Positions 12,801 through 24,800 of a stretch of 58,338 nt of DNA are shown here, piece by piece. The DNA comes from Ophiothrix spiculata (taxonomy: Eukaryota; Echinodermata; Ophiuroidea; Amphilepidida; Ophiotrichidae), in assembly GCA_000969725.1 (NCBI GenBank), contig JXSR01S015623.1; one strand, written 5' to 3'. Each line of letters starts with the position of its first letter. The stretch's first letter is position 1. A program made the translations under genes and the position numbers. The notes under the pieces are model-generated. The model ran no database searches and was not told the origin of the DNA. It saw nothing but the letters and a program-made list of their open reading frames with translations.

Positions 12801-15800
12801 CATACTAAGAAAAAAATTACAGCTAGCCATCGCCAATTTCGGAAAGATAACCTCAAAAATAAGAGTAATTTTGAATATAAAAACCGGAATAAGTGAACAT
12901 TGTGTAAAACCAAAACCCTATATTTGTGGGGGGTTTTTTATTTGGAAACCCATTGCGCCAATTTTTGAGCTCTTGCGCCAATTTCCCGACCTTAGCGGGA
13001 ACACTGGTACATACCATGTGTATCAAAAACAAATTGTGCATGGATTAAAACTGATTTTGACCTTGATAAAAGCACCAAATCATAATTTTCTTGTTATTGT
13101 AGTAAAGCAAATTTAATAAGCTTTCAAATGCAGAAAAAATGCTGGAAATCGGATGAAAAATAAAAAAGATATGACCAATTTTGTAAGTACGTCTCTTTTT
13201 CTTCCATTCCAATGGGATTTACACAGTTAAGCAAGATATTACATATCACAATTACGGGTTATGGCATTATGATAAAAGCTAAAAGTACTCACAAAATTGG
13301 TCACATCTTTTTTATTTTTCATCCGATTTCTAAATTTTTTTCTGCATTTGAAAGCTTATTTAATCTGCTTTAGTACAATAACAAGAAAATTATGATTTGG
13401 TGCTTTTATCAAGGTCAAAATCAGTTTTAATCCGTGCACAATTTTTTTTGATACACGTGGTACTTCCATTCTAGTAAAACGGCACTGGACTCAAAATCAG
13501 TAGGTACGGGTTCGATTCTGCTACAGCCAACAATTTGTACCCTTGTGCAAACCATTTAATCTCATTGCTTCATTGACCCATGTGTTTTATGGATAGTTAC
13601 TTTGAACATAGTCCATTGAGTGACGTCTGACAGCACAAGTTTTGTAAGGCAACTGCCAGTATTTGGTGATGGAATAAAAACTTTTGGAAATGACTTTGAG
13701 GCTTTTAAATATTCAGAACTTTAACTTTCCTCAGTCAATTGTACAGGGTATGAAATGAAAGCTGATATTCCAGTGCCTGTACACATAAAATACTTGAACA
13801 GTTTGTGCATTTCAGTATAGGAGAACACAATGTTGCTCCACTATAATTAGTTTGGGGTCAAAGGGCATTTTAAGTTCTTCCCACCATTCAATTCAAACTG
13901 TTACTTCCACAGCTTATAAACAACCCACTGAGTGTACCAACTGCCATAGACTTACATGATAAAACTACTGATGGAAAACTTGCTATAGAAAATTTATTAC
14001 ATTGTCTTAGTGTGAATGAAAAAGACCTTCAGTAAGGGGATAACCACAGCTTGATGTCAGTGTAAACAAATACCACTTTAACAATTTTCTTCTTTCCCAA
14101 AATACAGTTTGAAAATAAAGGAAGTTCAAAATCTTTACAACACAAATAAATGTAGTAGTGGAGTGACCTTGGTGAACATTCTATCGGGTTAGTCATATTT
14201 ACTGAGATGTTGCTGTGTGTTATGGGAAGAGCTTTAATCTTCCTTTGGTTTAGGTTTACCTGTTTCTGTTTTGTTCCATTTAATAGTATGTTTGGTACCT
14301 CCTGAGATGACGATGCATACATCATTAGTGTTTTGCGTATATGTTGCAATCTTAACCTTGGAGAACACACATGCATTTTATCAAAACTGTAGCGCCACTA
14401 GTATACACATGTGGCCCGTAGCCAAGAATTTTTCAAGGGGGTGCGGATTTTCAAAAAGTGGACCTTTTGGAGGAAATTTTTTTGTTTTTTTCGACCCTAA
14501 ACTAATTTTAGTGGTTTTTACAAAGTGACAAGCAAAAAAAATGGTTTTTAGCAGTTTTCCAAGTATTTTGTGTAGTATTTTATTAAAAAACGACCTACAT
14601 TTACTTATTTTGGTGCTTTGGGTGTTCTTTTGGTGGACATTTTGGGAATTTTTGTGGACCTTTTTTGTACATTGTCAAATTTGGGGGGGGGGGGGTGCGA
14701 GGCCCCCAGCGCACCCCCCTGGCTACGGGCTGGCATGTGATTCTGTAACAACACCATCTGTCGGTGAGAATTAATGAATATAATTACCTTGATCATCTTT
14801 AATAAGACCTTTGACCTGAATGTTTCATTCCAGATGCACAGATATCTTTAGTCTTACAGCAGAAGATACTGGAGGGTTTTGAGGTAAGCAAATGTTTCTA
14901 CCTCCCTATAGACCTTTTCAAAACACAACTTTCCGAGAATTTCCAAAGCTGATTTTGCACTTTCCGGTAATTGCCGACAGAAAAAGTCACTCTTCAACAC
15001 AACAACCAGAATGTTAAGTTCACGTTCTCATTAACTGGTTGCGTACGAATTCGAACTTGTAATTAGCCTTAGCACTACAGAGTCACTTTCAGTATGATCG
15101 CCCTGATGACTTGAAATCTTAAGTCTAATAAGCCGATTTCAAATGGAAATTTCACTCGTTGTGTCAGTAAGCTTATGGTACCATCAGCCAAAAGTTATTC
15201 AGAATTAGTGTTTCTACTAATATATGGGTCTGGTTCTATTTATTTTTCACTTTTATTGCACTGAAATGCGAGAACATTTTCGGAAAATGTTGTTGACTAA
15301 ATCATGCATACTAATGAGCTTGTACGTGATTGGTTAAAAAAATGGCCATGTGATCAATGTTCTGGAGATTTCCGAATTTATTTTGAAAAGGTCTATTGGA
15401 CTCCTTCTAACCCCCCCCCCCCCCCCACCCCACCAACCACCACCCTACCCCCGTTCGCCAAGGAATTTAAAGGTGTCTTTAAATGCCTAAATTTGTAAAG
15501 AAAATGAAAAAATGTGCTTGACTTTTGTTAAAATGATGTGAGATGATAAACCACTTTCGTATGTCCCATAATGCATCTTGAAAGTACCGTAAATCCAGGA
15601 GTTTCTGCACGAGCGACCATGTTACAACTTGTGTGCAGATGACGTCATGTGCAAAACTTAATGATGTGGTTGCTCACACAGAAATTCCTGTAATTTACAA
15701 TACTTTCAAGATGCATTATTGGACATACGAAAATGGTCTATTCTTAATGGAAAATTGGCCGTTGAAAATTGACTATTAGTGTTGTTTTTTTGTTGTTTGC

Positions 15801-18800
15801 ATACTTATGGGACCTTTTTTTGTTTTTCTTTTTTTGAAAAGCTTAAGAAAAAACTTTTGGTGTCCCCTCAATAAAAAAGGGGGAGAATAGAAAATTCTGT
15901 CTTGTTTTCTCTTGTTTAGCTTGAATTACTGTAGAATTCAGCTACATAACTCAGCAGGTCAGTTTGTAAGCTTAATTAATATTCCAATGGTTGCAGCAGG
16001 AATGCTCCTGATCAATGGGTTGTCTCGTATTCTGTTTATGTGTTTGTGTGTTGTACCGGAACCTTCTGCCACGGGTACTTGGTTATTAAAACTCTCGGTT
16101 TATCTGAGAGGCCGGGTAGCTCAGTGGTTAGAGCGCTGGCATGGCAAGCCAGAGGTCCGGGGTTCGAGTCCCTGTCCGGCCAGGATTTTTTTCAAATAAA
16201 ATGAAATCCTGGCCTGTTTGTGATTTGTCTGATTGTTATTAATGTTCTAGCGTACGATGCGTATTTCTCCTTTCCCTTATTTCATGTAACAATAGTTTTG
16301 TTCAGATTGGGCCCTACCCAGCTACATCCACACAAGGGATGACAATTAATCCTATCTGTCTATACATGGAGGTTTTGACAAATTTTTTTATTTTATTTTC
16401 CAGCTATTTATAACAGATGTGTTAGAGTCACTCCATATGGACCCAAAAATAGCAACAATACCAGTCATGGTAAGTAGGAGAGGATGATAGTGGAGGCATG
16501 GGTAGAATATTGGGGCGCTCTACACGGGGCGCAGATCCAGATCATGCGTATCTCCGAGATCCAGAACTGAGATCAGTAACTCCGTAGACCGCTTACACGT
16601 ACGCATGTAGTACTGTAGAGCAGATCCAGATCTGCCACTCGTGCGCCACAATCTACTGCAAAGCGGCTTACGGAGATGCGCATTCTTCTGGATTCGCACT
16701 CCTGTGTAGATTGCCCCATTATCATTGACCACCTATTTTAAATTCTAACTGATCAAGCATGCATGTATTTAGTTATGTCAAACTGCGCAGCTCACTTGCT
16801 CAGTGGAGTGTGATATGCAGTGAACTCTGGATTTAGCAGGATTCAATCCTGGGGTGGTCCTCACATATATAAGGTATATGGGGATGTGCCACCCAAATGG
16901 CTTAATTTTTCACAAAAAATCCCTAAACATGTCAAAATAAATTTCATGGTTCGTTTAAAGTTTCCATTGGCGTAGCCAGGGGGGTGCAGACGGGGCGCGC
17001 GCACCCGGGGTCTACAACAACAATAAGATAAGGTGAAGAAAAAAATTAATTAAAAGCAATGGGAAAACTGCAAATAAGGGTGCAGTAGTCCTAATTACTG
17101 CTAATAATACATTTGACGAACCGTTTGATATAGGCAGGTGCCCCTAGCAGCCCCTGCACCCGTTGCCGTGCTGCACTAGGATTTATTGCGCACCCCGGGG
17201 TACGCAATCCTGGCTACACATATGCAAACCTATTCAAAACTGAACATGTGTCCCATTTTGGGCCCTAAATCTCTAAACATAGGTCACATTTTCAAGAAAA
17301 TGGGACAAAATCCACAAATATTTTCTTTTGAAAAATCAGCTTAAAATTAAAAACTACCTTAAAAAATGTGTAAGGGTCCCAAGGTCCAGCCCCCCCTTTT
17401 GGGGACAAAACACAATTTAGCTTTCTTTAAATGTTAACCTCCACCTAGAAACCTCAAGACAGGGAACATAACTGGTTAGGGGATTATGTTCTTTTTATGG
17501 TTTGGCTGGCAATTCACACATTAAATTATTATCTCGCACAGGACACAGATGAATTGTTCCCATCAAACCTCTCATATTTACCATGTATACATGGTTGCAA
17601 ACAACAGCCCTGTGATCTAGCCAATGATGGCTCACTCTGAAATGTTTTTCTTGTTTAGAATCACTGGGCATTCTCTTGAAATTCTGGCATTTTAGTTCAT
17701 TTTAGTGCATTTCTAACTCGCAGCCTTTACGCTCCCTATACATTGCTAATATTTTTGCACTTAAACGGTATGGCAAAATCTGATTAATGATTAGCTTATA
17801 AAATTAGAAATTATATCATTGAACTCCCCAGCACATTCATTCCTGTCATACTAGTGACCTTTACACAAAAGTATGCTACAAATTAAAATTAAAATATCCA
17901 TTTCGAATGTAAATATAACATAGTGGTAAAAATGTAACACCATGAGAAACATTCTGAATGAAAATGACTACAAAAATGACGAAGTGTATCCAGGTCTGAT
18001 TGTATCATAATTATTCTGTGAAAATGACCACTAATTGAACTTGATAATAAAAGTATAGATTGTATTTTTATCCATAACTAGATCGAGGAGCCGATTTATG
18101 GAAACACCGACACAAATTTAACCAACTTTATGGCACCTGGTGTGATATTGAGGTAAGTTGCCTGATGACTACAACACTATGAAACTCTGGGTTGGAAGTT
18201 AGCACCTTGTGGTTCCTAAAAAAAGAAGTAAAAAAACAAAAGTCCACACATTTTGAGATTGAATTTTACAAGAAAGCTATTAAATAGAAATCAGAGTTTT
18301 GATTAAATGCTGTACTGATTTCAAAGAATATTGAACATTTTTGATCGATACACATTTTCAAAGCTCAGTTCAATAATAATATGACGACCGCATCATAGAA
18401 TGTACATTTCAAATTAGGTGACTCGATCGTTTCCCCATGTCTTTCAACAATAAAGACATGATAATAAATGCGAATTCGTGGATGTTCATAATGTATATGG
18501 TACCAATTTTTATTTTGTACTATGTGTGTAGTTTTCCCTGTGGTTACTTGTAACTCAAGCCTGTATATCCAAAGTGTGTGATTTATCGATAATGTTATCG
18601 ACTTGTCGGGATGTTTTCTTCTCGACATATAGATACTCAAAAATATATCGATAACAGCACTAATTATAGCAGACTTTGATTTCCTTTAATGTTCCTATTC
18701 TCTTTTCAGTGTGATATTTTTCTTGGCCCTTGGATTGACAGCGTTAACATTTGTGATAGAAAGAAAGGAGGGACTTCTTGATAGGACATGGGTTGCAGGT

Positions 18801-21800
18801 AAGCTTTCATGTGGAGGATTAGTATGGCGCCAATGTGAGGAAATAATTTGGCTCTCTTAGCCGTAACATTTGAGGAATTAAAGAAATATTAATAACCTGC
18901 ATAATATAGCGTGATCCAATCTAACAAGATTAATTATTTCTAGTTTTCGCAAACAAATTATCAGTTAACAATGACTTCTGATAATGACCTGCGTGTATGC
19001 ATTGCTCGCGGTAATAGTGGGTATGCTTCAAATGCTACATTCAGAATTTTAAAGAAAAACATACGGTTAATGCACCATCTTTTAATTCAGAATTTTTTTG
19101 GGTACTTTTCTGAGGGAGATCAGGCCAAAACAAACACCTTCGATTTTAAACAATGACCTCAAAAAAGATAGTGCGCAGTTATTATTGTCTAATTCAGGGA
19201 TTGGCTGTGATCATTTTTTTCCTTTGTTGTGTCCCTATTTCTATAGAAGACTTCAAAATAGGCCTACGCTGAAAAGTCCAGTCAATCTAGGCCTACGCTG
19301 TTTTTCTGATTTAAGGGAGGACAGAGCCTCATGATGTCTGAGAAAAAAAATTATCATAACATGAAAACCAATAAAGTTAATTGTAAACTGTGAAAATATA
19401 CATTTTTTGAGCCATTGTATTCTTAAAATCATTTTAACCTGATATATTAACAATAGCACAGCGGCATGCAAGCTAACTTATATAGGTTATTACCATTACC
19501 CCCATTCAAATGCACTGGTACAAAACCTTCTAAGCAGTGACACTTAATGAAACATTTTTACAAAATGTGTTGTATTAATAATTCTACACCATACCTTTTG
19601 ACCTATCTCAATGGTTTGATGAGATCTATTAGTTAGTTTCTATCAGAATATTTCACATGTAAAATCAAGGAAGTTCACAACAATTTGAATCGGTACATGC
19701 TGCCATCTTTTCGGCATCGATGCTGAGCTATATTGTATTATATAAATCATCCATAGATTCTATTTATTTGATTGGTAAGATTGAAACACGTGAGCATTTG
19801 TCATTTTTACTATCACTATCATCCGTTTGATAGTCTTTACTATCACTTTTATCCGTTTGATAGTATATTGACTCTTATCGTACTGGATTGTAAACTACAG
19901 TGTACAGTAGGAACATATTGCTTTCTGCTACATGGATTATGGGTTAAGTACAATAGTTTAAATGTGTTTTTCAAATGACTAGAATCTATAGATGAGTTAT
20001 ATAAAACAAATATTAACTGCTTAGGTAAAAATATACCATCCCGAATTGAAAGATTGATTGTTCCATTTAATCGGCTCGTGAAATGGACAATCAATCTTTC
20101 AAGTCGGGATGGTATATTTTTACCATCATACGAATAAGCAGTTAATATTTGTATACCATCAGATATATTTTTCCAAAAGAGCATAATAGCTAGTCGGAAG
20201 ATCACTCTGGGTGTAGATCTTGCCACAATGCTTTCACATGCTTACCATGACATGTCCGCATTTCAGACTGTCTGTTACAACATAAATAAATGCTGAACTA
20301 GGAATGCAGATTTCCATTATGAAGCCATCTTGAAATATTGCACACATTCCTAAAAATAACATACAAAAAACAAACAAACAAACAAAGGTTCTAAAGGTGA
20401 CTATTAATTTCATTATTTTGTGGCCATTCTTACAAGTTTTACAACAGTGTCCACAAAGACGACTAATTTCTCTTTTAATTTCTTTGGCCTGTATTCACAA
20501 AAGTTGTTCCAGGAATAACTTTATTCCTGGATTTCGCATTCTTGGATTAGAGATAGGCCACAGTCCTAAACTTAGTTATTTTACAAAGCCTTGAATAACT
20601 AATTTGTTGAATAACTTTGTGATCATCAATGGAATGAAAGTAAAGTTATTCCTCTTTTGTGAATAATTTGTTTCCAACTAATTCTTGTTTTGTTATGATC
20701 ATATTTTATTCCTTAGGCGTGAGTTCCTCAGAGCTGATTTTAGCCCATGTAGCTACCCAGACGCTCATCATGTTTGTGCAAATCACTCTCGTTATGGTCT
20801 TCATGTTCACAGTTTTTCATGTAAGTAGTGTAAAAATCAACAATTCCAATAATAATGAAATAATTTGAATATTAGATGCATCTAATATCAATGATATAAA
20901 TGTAATGAGTGGGACAGTGTAGGGGATATATGATCAGGGCTCTATTTCATAAAGCTATTTGGGAACATTCTTAAATAAAATTTCCTAAAGTTACTTCGGA
21001 ACAAGAACATTTTGAACATGTTCAACTTGTAAATTAGTAACTTTTCAGTTTTGTTTTAAAATTTCTGAACAATTTTTGAATGAAAATCACATCAACTGAT
21101 TATAATTTATCATTTATCATCCAAATTTCCTTTTTAGGGAACACATTGTTCTCAAAGTCTAAAATATTTGTAGCTTTATCAATTATTATTGTTCTGCAAA
21201 CCAACTTGGGAATATTCCTAAATCTTTATGAAACAGATCCCAGGACATTGATACCTTACAATCGACAGCTGATACACCATGGATAGTGGATAGGGATGTT
21301 GCAGGATACTGTCATAAACATAATATGCAAAGATTGATTCAGTTAAACAATGAAAGTAATTTTACAACAAAGACAAAAAATCTCATAAAACCTGGACACA
21401 CAAATATGATTTTTAAAGATCAAAAGGCACGGTCGGGATGAATTTGTTTCGTTTGTTGCATTCTCTACTCTAACCTTAATATCATCCCAATCATAGCTCA
21501 ACATTGATTTTTGACAGTTGTCACCGTAAAAGTATCTAATCCCAAGCTAAATTATACTCTATTTGACTCTGAGAGAAATTGACCCATGTTATTTCTCACA
21601 AATACCTATTCAAATTTACCTTTGACTTTGTCCCGGAAATTATGTTGTATTTGGTAAACCTCAAAAAACAAATGCATTTGTGAAAGTGCATTTTCTGTTG
21701 TGTTTTTAATGCATAAACAAGATGCCTAACTTGCATATTCAAGACAAATACATATTAAAATTGTACTTCAGGGTGACATGCTTGAAAAATCTTTTTGTTC

Positions 21801-24800
21801 ATTGATTTCTTGTCGATCGTCGAAATCAATAAAAAACACCACAATTTATGTAGTTTTTTAGAATTTAGATTTTCTCAATTAATCGTGCAGATTTTGCTTT
21901 AATATCAGAAGGCAGCCTAGCCCTGGTGGTGGTCATGACATTGCTACAAGGCTGGTGTGGTATGACGTATGGATTACTGATCTATAAATGACTATATCTC
22001 CTGATTTCATTTCAGATACCATCAGAAGGCAGCCTAGCCCTGGTGGTGGTCATGACATTGCTACAAGGCTGGTGTGGTATGGCNNNNNNNNNNNNNNNNN
22101 NNNNNNNNNNNNNNNNNNNNNNNNNNNNNNNNNNNNNNNNNNNNNNNNNNNNNNNNNNNNNNNNNNNNNNNNNNNNNNNNNNNNNNNNNNNNNNNNNNNN
22201 NNNNNNNNNNNNNNNNNNNNNNNNNNNNNNNNNNNNNNNNNNNNNNNNNNNNNNNNNNNNNNNNNNNNNNNNNNNNNNNNNNNNNNNNNNNNNNNNNNNN
22301 NNNNNNNNNNNNNNNNNNNNNNNNNNNNNNNNNNNNNNNNNNNNNNNNNNNNNNNNNNNNNNNNNNNNNNNNNNNNNNNNNNNNNNNNNNNNNNNNNNNN
22401 NNNNNNNNNNNNNNNNNNNNNNNNNNNNNNNNNNNNNNNNNNNNNNNNNNNNNNNNNNNNNNNNNNNNNNNNNNNNNNNNNNNNNNNNNNNNNNNNNNNN
22501 NNNNNNNNNNNNNNNNNNNNNNNCTGATTTCATTTCAGATACCATCAGAAGGCAGCCTAGCCCTGGTGGTGGTCATGACATTGCTACAAGGCTGGTGTGG
22601 TATGGCATATGGATTACTCATCTCATCGTTAGTAGACAACGAGATGTCAGCGATGCAGTTTGCGCTCGGCTCTTTCTATCCTGTTCTTTTACTTAGTGGT
22701 GAGTAATTAGAGACTTGCTATCTTAGATTTTTGTTTCCAAAATAATCTGAGTCAGAATCATCAATTTTATAGAAACTGGTGTAGGTTCTGCTTAGAATTA
22801 AAAACTCATGAAAATGCTCTCTTAAAGCTCAAAAATGTATTAAAATCAGGAGAAACTAAAAATTTGACACAAAAAGGGTACAAATTGAGCAAAAATAAAC
22901 TCTTATTTCATTTTTTTAGCCACTGTGTCCAGAGTTTCTAAAGATGATAAGATATATACTCAATTCAAAACAATTCAATAAAACCCATTTGTGAAGCCTT
23001 ATATGATTTGATACTAAACTTTGCTCTTAGTAGATTTTTGATGTCTGGACATATATATATATAATCACATCTAAAATTGGCTCTCTTACCATAAGTAAAG
23101 TACTCTGTATTTTGGATGGACCTTCAAAACTGTATCCAACACAGTATTATGTGTTGTAAATGTTAGTCTAAAGGAGTTTAGAAAAAGGAAGTTGCTATAG
23201 ACTCGATGATCGGGTCAATAGCCTCGCCCTAAATGGCTATAGACCCGATCATTGGGTGTGAGAAAGTGAATGGCTGTGGAGCCGATTGGCGAAAAGCGCG
23301 GTCGACACCAGAGGTTGGTTACATGGTGGGCTCTTGCTGAAATCTTATTATGGCGTGGGGTTTTAAAGCTGTTTAAATAGGTTCATTGTTTTTGTTTGTT
23401 TTGTTTTTCTTAATGGATGTGTACATTTAGGTGATGGGATGCTGTCTGCCTACCATATCTGCCAACTATCCCGATTGAATCGGGATCATCCCGATTTTCA
23501 ACTTTTCAGAAGGGTAAAAATCGGGATATTCCGATTTCCCGATAAACGCAAAAAAAAATAAAAATTAAAAAAAAGTAAGAAAAACCTTCCGACCGGCCCT
23601 CTCTGAATAAAAAAAAAAGAGCTATAAAGTAATCGAGGGCGCTGTTGATATTATATGTTCTGTTTGAGAGCGCAGTTCAGTAACAGTGTATTTTCGTATA
23701 TATGTATTGACACTAGTAGTGCACAGGAGATTGGGTTTACAACGGACATTTTCTATCAGTGATGGTTATCGCGTGTATTGGTATCGTGTTTATATACTAA
23801 CGATTCTTGTCTCATCATGGGGAAAATCAAGCAAAAATTTCGTGAGGAATATAAACAGGGATTTCCATGCATTACCAGTTCTAGCAAGGGTGTTTTCTAT
23901 GCTTTCTGTAAGCCGTGCCGATGCAACCTAAGCATTTCAGGCGGAGGAGCAAATGAAATTTCAGGACATATTGACAAGCCCAAACATAAGCGAAACGTCG
24001 AAACTGAACAAAAAAGATGACTTCAAAGTAATTAGATCAGATGTATATTTTACCAATTTCATAGTAGAACATAGTATACCATTAGCAGTGGCAGATCACC
24101 CAGGACATTTATTTAGAAAAATGTTTCCTGATACAAAAATTCCAGTTTTAATGAAAATTGTAAAATGTATTTTATTGAAAGTTTTAGAGGAAATAGCCCT
24201 TTCTACTGCCTTAAAAAAAACAAATCTCAGGAGCTTCAGGGAGCTCCTCCCCCTGGGCCCCCGCCAGGGGATCCACCCCTGGACCACGCCGGGGTCTAGG
24301 CAGCCCCCTAGACACCCGGCCTATTACATCCCTATTTCAAGGTTTCCAATGTTGGCAGTTATGGCCTACTATAGTTTTCCTGGAAGTCCATGCGGCTTGC
24401 TTTCAAACATTTTCCCCTTTAAGATGTACAATGACTTATTACACAAGTACAGTGAAGTGCATCGTCCAACCGATCATTGGGCAAACAATGCGAAAAGGCT
24501 ATCATCAGGTCAATATCCTCGCCTGAAATGGCTATTGACCCGATCATTAGGTCAATATTCTCATTCGAAATGGCTATTGACCCGATCATAATATCCTAAT
24601 TCGAAATGGCTATTGACCCGATCATCATCAGGTCAAAATATTCTCGCCTGAAATGGCTATTAACCCGATCATCGGGTCAATATCCTTGCCCAAAATGGCT
24701 ACAGCCCAGATCATCGGCTCAATATCCTCGCCTGAAATGGCGGGTCAATATCCTACGCCTTAGAAAAAAGGGGGTATATTTGTCGTCATTCTGTAGTTGT

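Noticed and set aside
16110-16182. Functional stand-alone tRNA-Ala gene
   Set aside because: The sequence after it is shared with 57502-57592, which has a truncated head, so it is a SINE. Anticodon GGC is also atypical.
22012-22706. Open frames of 177-217 codons
   Set aside because: They run through the N-gap; only the exon k part is coding.
23953-24591. A 212-codon gene
   Set aside because: The first 60 codons are a frameshifted hAT-like remnant and the last part translates the minisatellite.
24490-24750. CRISPR-like array
   Set aside because: Units are adjacent and degenerate, no unique spacers of constant length, no cas genes, and the DNA is animal.
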